46,991 nt of DNA from an uncultured Acidobacteriia bacterium (GTDB lineage: Bacteria > Acidobacteriota > Terriglobia > Bryobacterales > Bryobacteraceae), in assembly GCA_903929755.1 (NCBI GenBank), contig CAIYVZ010000173.1, positions 1-46,991 on the forward strand. The letters are read 5' to 3'. Positions 1 through 7,970 of the stretch are shown piece by piece. Numbering within the stretch: the first letter of the stretch is position 1; each line of letters opens with the position of its first letter. Made by a program: the position numbers and the translations under genes. The notes under the pieces are model-generated. The model had not been told where the DNA came from and made no database searches. It saw only the letters and a list, made by a program, of their open reading frames with translations.

Positions 1-478
1 ACCTTCTCAACCTCCTGACTTGTGCGTCAGTGACCATTTGTGTGCGCTCCACAGCGCTTCAAAATAGTCTTCTATCGTTGTCGTTTTTTGGGGAATTTTA
101 GTTGTCGTTGATGGGTACTTCTAATTGTCGCCAATCACTTGCATCGTAGCGCTTCGAAAGAATGACAAACAAAGTTGCCATCAGGAGTGTCGAACTTACC
201 AGTATTTGCATCATACGTCGTTATAGAGATTCATTCGACGGGTTAAAGTGGAAACCGGCGGCTACATGTACGAAATATCATATATCTTGATTGCTGCAGC
301 ATAACGTCCTTCCGCTGGTGAGGCCCAACCCGCCTATAATGATGGCCCCCCCCCAGGTCCGATGAACTAAACCGCTTCGCGGTATGAGGCGTTGCAACCG
401 TGCGCGGGCTCAGGTGGGGAATTGGCTCAATGTTAGAAGAGGTTGTTCGCGCAACCGACTTCAGCAAGGAGCGCTCCA
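1..478. other. Gene-free left edge, AT-richer than the rest
   Basis: I see no convincing coding region here. The first 250 bases are clearly richer in A and T than the rest of the window, which fits foreign or intergenic DNA flanking a mobile element. A run of nine C lies at 346-354. A TATAAT hexamer lies at 335-340, but no matching -35 box sits at the right distance. The useful signal is an AAGGAG ribosome binding site at 466-471, eight bases before the ATG at 479, which fixes the start of the recombinase reading frame. The left end of the IS91-type element should lie in this stretch, but I could not recognise it. Confidence 0.5.
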
Positions 479-1369
479 ATGAGCCAATTACGCACCCGCA
501 TGATCGAAGACATGCGCCTGAGAAACTTCTCCCCTGCAACAGAGAAGCTACGTCCATTATGTAGCCGAATACGCCCGGCACTTCAACACCAGTCCGGAAA
601 GGCTCGGGATGGACGATATCCGCAGCTACCAGCTGTATCTGGTGGAGCAGCGGCAGTTGTCTCCGGCCAGCATCAACACCTTCGTAACGGCTGTTCAGTT
701 CCTCTACACCGTGACCCTGGAGATGCCCGGGGCAACCAGCGGTTCACCCGAATGAAGGTACCCAAAAAACTGCTGGTGGTCCTCAGCCAGGAGGAAGTCA
801 CGGCCCTGTTCCGGTATGTCGGCATCCTCAAACACCGCGCCGTCCTGATGCTCTGTTACGGTTCCGGCCTCCGCATCTCCGAAGCCGTCTCCCTGAAAGC
901 CAGTCACATCGATTCGTCCAGAATGCTGATCCGCGTCGAGCACGGCATGGGAGCTAAAGATCGTTACACCGTGCTCAGCCAGAACCTGCTGAACCTGCTG
1001 CGCCTGTCCTCGAAGCAGCAAAAACCCCGCGATTACCTGTTCCCCGGCTCGCGGTTGGGAACTCACGTCCAGCCCGGCACCATCCAGGAGATCTGCCGGG
1101 ACGCCTGCCGGATGGCGGGTATCGAAAAACGCGTCACTCCGCACACCCTGCGCCATAGTTTCGCCACCCATCTTCTCGAAAACGGCACAGATACGAGGGC
1201 CATTCAGGTTCTCCTGGGACACAGCCGAATCGACACCACCGCCCGCTACACCGCCGTAGCCCCGCGCACCATATCGGCTATTGTCAGCCCGCTCGATCAG
1301 CTTCAGGCAAAAAACGCGGGCACGGTAAAGACCCTCCGGCGTCGGCGGAACAAAGCCTTAGCCGCATAA
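479..1369 (+). pseudogene. IS91-associated tyrosine recombinase, N-terminal part frameshifted
   Basis: This is a XerC/D-like tyrosine recombinase of the kind encoded just upstream of many IS91-type transposases. The catalytic domain is intact: the first Arg in SGLRISEA, then HTLRHSFATH, LLGHSRIDTT and the nucleophile Tyr in ARYTAV. The N-terminal core-binding domain is scrambled. From about 548 to 729 the sensible protein (YVHYVAEYARHF, then DDIRSYQLYLVEQ and INTFVTAVQFLY) is in the next reading frame. The original frame returns at GNQRFTRMKVPKK. Two bases appear lost near 548 and one near 729, so the indels compensate and the frame stays open to the stop. The result would be a protein with about 60 wrong residues, probably inactive. 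The ATG at 479 has an AAGGAG site. Sequencing indels are the alternative explanation. Confidence 0.8.
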
Positions 1370-1371
1370 CC

Positions 1372-2549
1372 GTGTCCCGGCCCGCCTTCGAGGTGGCCGA
1401 TATCTTCCGTCTCCATGGCCCCGGGTACCGCCAGCAGCATGATCTGCCCTTCCATCAGCTTCGGCTGATGTATGACATCGAAGCCTGTCGAACCGCGGTA
1501 CTCGGGGGCCACGTGGAGCGCTGCGACCACTGCGCCGAAGAACGAATCTCCTACAACTCCTGCTGCAACCGCCATTGTCCAAAATGCCAGCATCGGGCGC
1601 GGACAAAATGGGTCGAAAGCAGGAAGCGAGAACTGTTGCCCATTGACTATTACCACGTGGTCTTCACCATCCCCGAACAGCTGAACGACATCGTTCTGCG
1701 CAACAAGTCGCAGCTATACAAGATGCTGTTTGCCGCCAGCGCCGAGACCCTGCAGACCATCGCCGCCGATCCCCGTCATCTCGGCGCACAGATCGGCTTC
1801 TTCTCCATCCTGCACAGCTGGGGGCAGAATCTGCTGTTTCACCCCCATATCCACTGTGTGGTTACCGGCGGCGTCGTCGGTCCCGACCGCGCCCGCTGGG
1901 TTTCCTGCCAACCCGGGTTCTTCCTGCCGGTGGAAGTTCTTTCCCAACTCTTCCGCCGCCTCTTCCTGGAGGTAGTGGAAGAGGCGTACCGGAACAACCT
2001 CCTGAGCTTTCCCGGCGCCATCGCCAAGCTCCATGTTCCCGCAGCCTTCCACGGCCTGATCTCATCGCTAAGGTATATCGATTGGGTTGTTTATGCCAAG
2101 GCTCCCTTCGGAGGGCCACAGCGAGTACTTGAATATCTGGGCCGCTATACCCACCGGGGGTGCCCATCGACAACCGGCGTATTCTCAACGTCACGGACCA
2201 CGAAGTAACCTTCCAGTACAAACAGTATCGTTCCGCCGAAGCCCACAAGTCCCGCACCATGACGGTCGACGCCGACGAGTTCATCCGCCGTTTCCTGCTG
2301 CACTCTCTGCCCCCGGGACTTCCGCGTATTCGCCATTACGGCCTCTTCGCAGGACGCACAAAGAAGCAGAATCTGGCGCTCTGCCGCGAACTGCTCGCTG
2401 TTCCCGCCGACACCCCTCTTCCATCAGCCGTTGAGGTTCGGGAAGCTCTCTCCCAGGTTGAAGAGCATTCCCGCCAGTGTCTGGTCTGCCAAATCGGCCG
2501 GATGTTCCGGATTATGGCAATCGCACCGCAGGGCCACAACTCCTCATGA
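1372..2549 (+). pseudogene. IS91-family HUH transposase, frameshifted near the C terminus
   Basis: This encodes a rolling-circle type transposase of the IS91 family. It starts with GTG two bases after the recombinase stop. An N-terminal zinc-binding region is visible (CDHC, then CNRHCPKCQ). The HUH metal-binding motif is H159-I-H161 within FHPHIHCVVTGG. Two tyrosines four residues apart, Y255 and Y259 in EYLGRYTHR, match the paired tyrosines known for IS91. Immediately after these residues the frame breaks in a run of five G at 2156-2160. The normal continuation (NRRILNVTDHEVTFQYK and on) is read in another frame up to the stop at 2549. The first frame runs on to a stop at 2208. The enzyme would keep its catalytic core but lose about 130 C-terminal residues. 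Confidence 0.85.
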
Positions 2550-3009
2550 GAGCAAGACCTTCAAACCGGCTCCTTCCCGCAGCCACCCCTGCGGCAGCGC
2601 CGAGGTGTGTTCTCCCAGTGAAAAGTCGCTCAAACCGCCCACGGCGCACCCCGAAAAACGGTCCGGCAGCCCTCACCCTGTCGTTCTTTCATCCTCGTCA
2701 TCCCGGGCGTGCCCGTCCAAAACCACTCCCGTGCCTTACGCTTCAGCTGTCGGCAGACCTGTTCGGCCACCCGAACCGATGCAAAACACATAACACGTAA
2801 CCGGCCTCTCCCCAAGCGTTCAGTTCACTGCACGTTCTCATCACCCGGCGGCCCGATTACGTCACGTTTCTGCCCCGCCCGCCGATGAGAACTTAAACAG
2901 TAACGCCGAAAATCGATTTTTATTCTCAATCCCCACAACGACTTACCGAAAATCCCGCCCCAAACCGTTTCCTCCCCCTGTTATTCCTCAAACCAGGAAG
3001 GAAACAAAA
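2550..3009. other. Gene-free tail of the IS91-type element
   Basis: No reading frame here looks like a real protein. The stretch probably contains the right (origin) end of the IS91-type element and then the promoter region of the next gene. It holds the inverted repeat at 2834-2892, a 12-base palindrome (AAAATCGATTTT) at 2909-2920, and at its end a purine-rich ribosome binding site (AGGAAGGAAAC) just before the ATG at 3010. Confidence 0.45.
2834..2892. repeat. 18-bp imperfect inverted repeat, possible IS91 origin-end hairpin
   Basis: The arms are 2834-2851 and 2875-2892. The outer nine bases (GTTCTCATC and GATGAGAAC) pair perfectly, and the full 18-base arms match at 15 positions, with a 23-base spacer. 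The right arm ends in GAAC, one of the tetranucleotides known as IS91 target flanks. That makes this a candidate for the oriIS end, but the assignment is inferred. Confidence 0.4.
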
Positions 3010-3777
3010 ATGTCAACGAAATCTCCGGTCTCCACCTCGCAGCTCCTGGCCAATATCGCCAACAGCATGCTCTCCACCGGGCCCCGCACCGAAGAAGGCA
3101 AAGCCAAAGCCCGCTACAACGCGCGCCGCCACGGCCTCACCGGCCAGTTCTACGTCATGGACGAACCCGACCGTCTCGCCTACAACGAACACGAAAAGGA
3201 AATGCTCGCCGTCCTCCAGCCTGCCGACTACTACGAACGCCAGCTCTCCATCGACATCGCACAGGACCACTGGCGTCTCAACCGCGTCAAGGGCATCGAA
3301 TTCAACTCCTACGGCCTCGGCCACCACGAACGCGCCGCCGAAACCAACGCCGATTCCGCCGAAACCGAAGTCGCCGTCACCCACGCCCAAACCTGGCGAG
3401 CCGACAACAAAGCCTTCTCCAATATGGCCCTCTACGAAACCCGCATCCACCGCATGATCACGAAGAACAAGCGCGATCTCGAAGACCTCCAGGCCAAACG
3501 CCAGGCCGCCGAGGCCATCGCCCGCGAAGAAGCCGAACTTCTCCTCGCCGATCAACTGGCGGAGGAGGAAACCATCGATCAGTCCGGCCTTATCGCCACT
3601 GGCCTCCTTTCGCAGGACACAATTCAGGTCAATGGGTTCGTTTTTTCCAATGCCGTTCTCCTCGCCCAAATGGCCCACAAACAAGCCGTCGCCGAGGCCC
3701 GCTGGTACAAATCCCGCGACTGGGACCGCTCCCAACCGCCTCCCTTCGTGCTCCTCACCTTCCCCAAAGCCGCCTAA
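3010..3777 (+). CDS. Conserved protein with N-terminal STGPRTEEGK...HGLT motif, function unknown
   Basis: This is a 255-residue soluble protein without signal peptide or membrane segment. Residues about 20-45 carry the pattern STGPRTEEGKAKARYNARR followed by HGLTG. That pattern defines a family seen in many copies in Acidobacteria and Planctomycetes, and its function is not known. The middle is rich in charged residues (DLEDLQAKRQAAEAIAREEA) and likely forms a long helix or coiled coil. The start is supported by AGGAAGG eight bases upstream. The gene lies alone between a dead IS91-type element and the PQQ dehydrogenase. Members of this family are often found near mobile DNA, so a link to the element is possible but unproven. 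Confidence 0.75.
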   Translation: MSTKSPVSTSQLLANIANSMLSTGPRTEEGKAKARYNARRHGLTGQFYVMDEPDRLAYNEHEKEMLAVLQPADYYERQLSIDIAQDHWRLNRVKGIEFNSYGLGHHERAAETNADSAETEVAVTHAQTWRADNKAFSNMALYETRIHRMITKNKRDLEDLQAKRQAAEAIAREEAELLLADQLAEEETIDQSGLIATGLLSQDTIQVNGFVFSNAVLLAQMAHKQAVAEARWYKSRDWDRSQPPPFVLLTFPKAA

Positions 3778-3875
3778 AACCCCACCCAACCCGCCATCGC
3801 CATGAAACTTACACCTGAACTGTCGAAAATCCGCCGATCTCCTCGCTTTCGCCATCAGACGGTGATAATCTTCAA

Positions 3876-3926
3876 GACGCCGTCTCAAGAAACGCCGCTG
3901 TCTCAAAAAACACCGCTGTCTCAGAA
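3876..3926 (+). repeat. Three imperfect tandem repeats upstream of the PQQ dehydrogenase
   Basis: A motif close to ACGCCGCTGTCTCAA occurs three times in a row: a shorter copy at 3876-3889, then 18-base copies at 3891-3908 and 3909-3926. They sit 25 bases before the ATG at 3951. The position would suit an operator or a slippage-prone leader, but nothing in the sequence shows a function. Confidence 0.5.
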
Positions 3927-3950
3927 CTACCACTCGTCCAGGAGCCCCCG

Positions 3951-6248
3951 ATGAAGCTGTTCGCCTCAACCATATCTCTCTTAGCCCTCTTCTGCCTCGC
4001 CCCCAGCCTGCCCGCGCAGCAGAAAAAGCTCTGGCTCGACTACGGCGGCGGCCCCGACAACTCCCACTTCACGCCCCTCACCCAAATCAACAAAGCCAAC
4101 GTCGGCAAACTCGAAGTCGCCTGGTCCTACCCCCCCGGCGTAACCGGCTTCAACCCCATCGTTGCCGGCAACTCCATCTACGTTCTCGGCCGCGGCAGTT
4201 CCCTCATCGCGCTTGACTCCACCACCGGCAAAGAAATCTGGGTCCACGAAAACCTCCAGGGCATCACCGCCCGCGGCGTCAACTACTGGGAAAGCAAGGA
4301 CCACAAGGACCGCCGTCTCATCTTCGAAATGAACAACTTCATTCAGGAGATCGACGCCGCCACCGGAAAATCCATCCTCACCTTCGGCGCCAATGGCGTC
4401 GTCGATCTCAAACCCGGTCTTGGCCGCGACCCCGCCAGTATCAACCGCATCCAGTCCAACAACCCCGGCAAAGTCTTCGAAAACCTCATCATTCTCGGCT
4501 CCGCCCCCGGTGAAGCCTTCCTCTCCGCCCCCGGCGACCTCCGCGCCTGGGACGTCCTCACCGGCAAGCTCGTCTGGCAGTTCCACACCATCCCCCGCCC
4601 CGGCGAATTCGGCTACGAAACCTTCCCGAAGGACGCCTGGAAATACCTCGGCGGCGTCAACACCTGGGGCGAACTCACCGTCGATGAGAAGCGCGGCATC
4701 GCCTACTTCCCCCTCGGCTCCCCCACCTATGACTTCTATGGCGCCGACCGCCCCGGCAACGGTCTCTTCGGCGATTGTCTCCTCGCCCTCGACGCCCGCA
4801 CCGGCAAGCGTCTCTGGCACTTCCAGATGATCCACCACGATCTCTGGGACTACGACAACGCCGCCGCCCCCCAGCTCATCACCGTCAAGCTGAAGGGCAA
4901 GACCATTGACGCCGTCGCCCAGCCCGGCAAGACCGGCTTCCTCTATGTCTTTGACCGCGTAACCGGAGCCCCGCTCTGGCCCATCGAAGAGCGCCCCGTG
5001 CCCCAAAGCGACGTCGCCGGCGAAAAATCCGTCCGCACCCAGCCCTTCCCCACAGCGCCCCCACCCTTTGGCCGCCAAAAGTACGGCGTCGACGACATCA
5101 ACCCCTACCTCCCCGACGAAGAACGAGCCTATATTAAGGACCAGATCCTCAGTTCCCGCAACGAAGGCATCTTCACTCCCCCTGCCTTCAAAGGCACCGT
5201 CTCCATGCCCGGTAATCAGGGCGGAGCCAACTGGGGAACCTCCGCCGCCAACCCCGGCAGCGGCATTGTCTACATCCTCAACGTGGACGAACCCGCCTTC
5301 CTGAAGCTCGACAAGGATCCGCCCATCGGCGGCGGCACCGGCCCCGTCTTTGGCTATGGACGCGGCGGACGCCCCGGCTCCCAGCCTGCCCCCACCAGCC
5401 CAGGCCAGGCCCTCTATCAGACCAACTGCGCCTCCTGCCACGGTGCCGACCGCGCCGGTTCCGGCTCCATCCCCTCGCTCTACAACATCGGAGCCCGTCT
5501 CGCCGTCGATGCCTTCAAGACCACCGTCTCCAATGGCAAAGGCCAGATGCCCGGCTTTGGCACTCTTAGTTCCGATGACCTCGAGCAGATCCTCGGCTAC
5601 ATCGCCAACCCCAATGCTCCCGTGGGCGGACGTGGTGGAGCAGGTCGCGGACGCGGTATTGCCTCCTCCGTCACCGGTGGTCCCGTCGTCGCTTCCGGTG
5701 GAGCTCCCGCCGGTCATCTCACCAGTCCCGGTCGCGGCAGTGTCTATGGAGGCATGCAGGGTCCCCCCTATCCCACCGGTCTCGATGTCCCCTCTGACCG
5801 TTTTTTCAGTGGCTGGGGCGTCTCCGCCAACGCCATCAAGCCCCCCTTCTCCACCCTCGTCGCCTTCGACCTCAACAAAGGCACCATCAAGTGGCAGGTC
5901 CCCACCGGTGACGACCCCGAACTCGCCGCCAAAGGCATCAAAAACACCGGAGCCCGCGGCCTCCGCACCGGCATCATGCCCACTGCCAGCGGTCTGGTCT
6001 TCCTGGTTGGAGGCGATGGCAAAATCCGCGCTTATGACGAAGAAGATGGCAAAGTCGTCTGGGAAAAGACCATCGGCGGGGCCTCCCGTGGCATTCCGGC
6101 CATCTATGAAGCCAACGGCCGCGAGTATCTCGTCATTTCCGCCAGCCCCGCTCCCCAGCCGGGAGCCCCCGATGCCGCCCCCACCGCCGCTCCCTCACCT
6201 GCGAGCGACCTCCCCAGTGGCTACATCGCTTTCGCCCTGCCAAAGTAG
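3951..6248 (+). CDS. Secreted PQQ-dependent dehydrogenase with internal cytochrome c domain
   Basis: This is a quinoprotein dehydrogenase of 765 residues, expected to oxidise an alcohol or sugar in the periplasm and pass electrons to the respiratory chain. A signal peptide (MKLFASTISLLALF, ending near SLPAQQ) starts it. Propeller repeats follow, with 'ALDxxTGKxxW' blade motifs near residues 85-95 and 275-290. A segment HHDLWDYDNAA resembles the conserved region of glucose-dehydrogenase-type enzymes. A c-type haem site C493-A-S-C496-H497 lies inside the propeller, with M533 a plausible sixth ligand. After a Gly-rich linker the propeller resumes (FDLNKGTIKWQ, AYDEEDGKVVWEK). No vicinal Cys pair of the methanol-dehydrogenase type is present. 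GGAGC lies just upstream of the ATG. The substrate is unknown. Confidence 0.88.
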   Translation: MKLFASTISLLALFCLAPSLPAQQKKLWLDYGGGPDNSHFTPLTQINKANVGKLEVAWSYPPGVTGFNPIVAGNSIYVLGRGSSLIALDSTTGKEIWVHENLQGITARGVNYWESKDHKDRRLIFEMNNFIQEIDAATGKSILTFGANGVVDLKPGLGRDPASINRIQSNNPGKVFENLIILGSAPGEAFLSAPGDLRAWDVLTGKLVWQFHTIPRPGEFGYETFPKDAWKYLGGVNTWGELTVDEKRGIAYFPLGSPTYDFYGADRPGNGLFGDCLLALDARTGKRLWHFQMIHHDLWDYDNAAAPQLITVKLKGKTIDAVAQPGKTGFLYVFDRVTGAPLWPIEERPVPQSDVAGEKSVRTQPFPTAPPPFGRQKYGVDDINPYLPDEERAYIKDQILSSRNEGIFTPPAFKGTVSMPGNQGGANWGTSAANPGSGIVYILNVDEPAFLKLDKDPPIGGGTGPVFGYGRGGRPGSQPAPTSPGQALYQTNCASCHGADRAGSGSIPSLYNIGARLAVDAFKTTVSNGKGQMPGFGTLSSDDLEQILGYIANPNAPVGGRGGAGRGRGIASSVTGGPVVASGGAPAGHLTSPGRGSVYGGMQGPPYPTGLDVPSDRFFSGWGVSANAIKPPFSTLVAFDLNKGTIKWQVPTGDDPELAAKGIKNTGARGLRTGIMPTASGLVFLVGGDGKIRAYDEEDGKVVWEKTIGGASRGIPAIYEANGREYLVISASPAPQPGAPDAAPTAAPSPASDLPSGYIAFALPK

Positions 6249-6310
6249 CCCTAATGGCAATCTACTATTGAGCTGATATCGGTATTTCGATTACGCTTGG
6301 CGGTATCCGT

Positions 6311-6409
6311 ATGGTTAGCCTCAAATCGAAACTTCTGAGCGCTGGAGCCGCTTTTTGCCAGCTGGCGTTCCTCTTCTCTTTCGCGCATCCGGCCGCTGGC
6401 CAGGGTTGA
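6311..6409 (+). other. Orphan signal-peptide reading frame, in frame with the next gene
   Basis: An ATG at 6311 opens a 32-codon frame (MVSLKSKLLSAGAAF, then FLFSFAHPAAGQG) that has every feature of a signal peptide. It ends at a TGA at 6407-6409. The frame after this TGA is the same one used by the outer-membrane barrel gene, and it stays open to 7453. The simplest reading is that this is the true N terminus of that gene, cut off by a nonsense change. Confidence 0.6.
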
Positions 6410-6433
6410 GTCGCCGCTAGAGGCAGCGCGCCC

Positions 6434-7453
6434 GTGCTTGGCGCGCTTTGTGGGACCTGGCACCCGAAGTCCAGAACAGATGTAGAAAATACGGCCGGCC
6501 CGGAAGTTCCCGAAGGGGAACGCATTACCGCTGCCGAAGTGCAAAAAACCTCGCCGTGGACCTTCTCCATGGGCTATCGTTTCCAGCCCTCCTCCCGCCA
6601 TTTCGTCGGGACCGTGGAACAGGTTCAGCGCGAAATTACCGGCAATCAGATTCAAAACACGTACCACCTTTTTGACTTCGCAATTGAGCGCCAGTTATCG
6701 TCGCGGTTTAGCGTCACCGCCAGCCTCCCCGTCGTTCTGGCCTACCGCAACCAGCTTTATGCGCCCAAAGGTGAATATCGCGTCCGGGGTATCGGTGATA
6801 TGACGGCGGGCGTTCGTGGCTGGGTCCTGAAGCCGTCGTCCGAACGTCGCGGCAACATTGCGTTCGGTGTCAGCCTCAAGATGCCCACCGGCAAGCCCGA
6901 TTCCACCGGAGCAGCGCTCGATTCGAAGAACAACCCCATCATCGCCACTGCCGACCAGTCCATCCAGCTCGGCGACGGCGGCTGGGGTTTCGCCCTCGAT
7001 TCGCAGGCCTATATCCACCTCAAGTGGGGTTTCATGGCCTACGAAACCGGTTCCTACCTGTTTAACCCCCGCGACACCAACGGGGTTGCCAGTTTCCGGA
7101 CTCGGCCTCTCGAAGCCGTGTTCTCGGTCTCCGATCAGTATCTGGCCCGCGGTGGTATCGCACGCGCTGTTCCGAAGGTTCCAGGCCTGATCATCACCTT
7201 CGGAGGCCGCATGGAAGGCGTCCCGGTCCGCGACCTTCTCGGCAAGAGCAATGGCTTCCGCCGTCCTGGGTATGCCATCTCCGGCGATCCGGGCTTCATG
7301 TACACCCGCTGGGGCTACGTCTTCAGCGTCAACGTTCCGTGGGCGATTGAACGGAACCGCCGCACCAGCGTTACCGATTATCAGGCGCATATTCACGGGG
7401 ACGCCGCTTTCGCCGATTACGCCGTCAACCTGGGCTTCTCGAAAAGGTTTTAA
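6434..7453 (+). CDS. Predicted outer-membrane beta-barrel protein, signal peptide detached
   Basis: The protein has 339 residues from a GTG at 6434. From about residue 45 it shows alternating aromatic and polar residues typical of transmembrane beta strands (SMGYRFQPSSRHF, FSVTASLPVVLAY, VRGIGDMTAGVRGW, FAVNLGFSKRF-like end). It finishes with Phe, as outer-membrane barrels do. No signal peptide follows the GTG, although such a protein needs one. A good signal peptide lies upstream at 6311 in the same frame but is separated by one TGA. The N-terminal part contains CGTWH, one base from a c-type haem motif. The stop codon overlaps the ATG of the thioredoxin gene by one base, so the two are co-translated. 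The gene is either broken by a nonsense change or the sequence has an error here. Confidence 0.65.
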   Translation: MLGALCGTWHPKSRTDVENTAGPEVPEGERITAAEVQKTSPWTFSMGYRFQPSSRHFVGTVEQVQREITGNQIQNTYHLFDFAIERQLSSRFSVTASLPVVLAYRNQLYAPKGEYRVRGIGDMTAGVRGWVLKPSSERRGNIAFGVSLKMPTGKPDSTGAALDSKNNPIIATADQSIQLGDGGWGFALDSQAYIHLKWGFMAYETGSYLFNPRDTNGVASFRTRPLEAVFSVSDQYLARGGIARAVPKVPGLIITFGGRMEGVPVRDLLGKSNGFRRPGYAISGDPGFMYTRWGYVFSVNVPWAIERNRRTSVTDYQAHIHGDAAFADYAVNLGFSKRF

Positions 7454-7950
7454 TGAACAAACTCGTCGCGACGATGCTGCTCGCAGTCTCGCTTTCCCCG
7501 GCCTGGGCCGTCACTCTGAAGAAGGAAGCGGAGCGTAAAAATGCGCCCGCTTTCGAACTCAAGAATTCCGCTGGCGAAACGGTCAAGCTCTCTGACTACA
7601 AGGGCAAGATCGTCCTGATCGACTTCTGGGCAACCTGGTGCGCGCCCTGCAAGGCCTCCATGCCCTGGATCAACGAGCTTTCCGAGAAATACAAGGCGGA
7701 TGGCGTCGAAGTTCTCGGTATTTCCATGGACGAGGAAGGCTGGAACGTGGTCAAGCCCTTCATCGAACAGATGGGCGTCAAGTACCCCATCGTGGTGGGC
7801 AACAAGCGCGTCGGCTACCTCTATGGCGAAGTCGATAACCTGCCCGTAGCCTTCTTCGTGGACCGTAATCAGAAGGTCGCCGGCATCCACCTCGGTGCCG
7901 CCACAAAGAAGCAGTTCGAGTCCACCCTGCAGCAGCTGTTGAAGAAGTAA
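7453..7950 (+). CDS. TlpA-type exported thioredoxin
   Basis: This is a thiol-disulfide oxidoreductase of the TlpA/ResA group, 165 residues, acting outside the cytoplasm. It has a signal peptide (MNKLVATMLLAVSLS, cleavage after PAWA). The thioredoxin fold follows with the active site W62-C63-A-P-C66 and the cis-proline P131 in DNLPVAFFVD. The segment VKLSDYKGKIVLIDFWA is typical of the peroxiredoxin/TlpA group. It overlaps the upstream barrel gene by one base (TAATG), so it likely keeps that protein or a haem protein reduced. The natural partner is not identified. Confidence 0.9.
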   Translation: MNKLVATMLLAVSLSPAWAVTLKKEAERKNAPAFELKNSAGETVKLSDYKGKIVLIDFWATWCAPCKASMPWINELSEKYKADGVEVLGISMDEEGWNVVKPFIEQMGVKYPIVVGNKRVGYLYGEVDNLPVAFFVDRNQKVAGIHLGAATKKQFESTLQQLLKK

Positions 7951-7970
7951 CTCCGCTAATATCGAGGTGA

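Larger units (their letters stand above)
479..2549 (+). mobile_element. Decayed IS91-type element (recombinase plus HUH transposase)
   Basis: The two adjacent genes form the usual two-gene cassette of an IS91 subgroup. Only the coding span is given. The ends of this family are not inverted repeats and do not duplicate the target, so I could not place them by eye. The replication-origin end should lie downstream of the transposase, where an imperfect inverted repeat ends in GAAC at 2889-2892. Three indels across the two genes suggest that the copy is dead. Confidence 0.7.

Noticed and set aside
335-340. TATAAT as promoter of the IS91-type genes
   Set aside because: No -35 box at suitable spacing, and the stretch is AT-rich enough to contain such a hexamer by chance.
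2909-2920. AAAATCGATTTT palindrome as an operator
   Set aside because: A single short AT-rich palindrome without a nearby regulator or a second copy.
3981-5717. 578-residue minus-strand frame opposite the PQQ dehydrogenase
   Set aside because: Extreme Gly/Ala/Val/Asp/Glu composition, no domain and complete overlap with a clear gene.
6407-6409. TGA as a selenocysteine codon
   Set aside because: The position follows a signal peptide, not a redox motif, no adjacent Cys or Sec partner is seen, and I found no obvious SECIS-like hairpin directly downstream.
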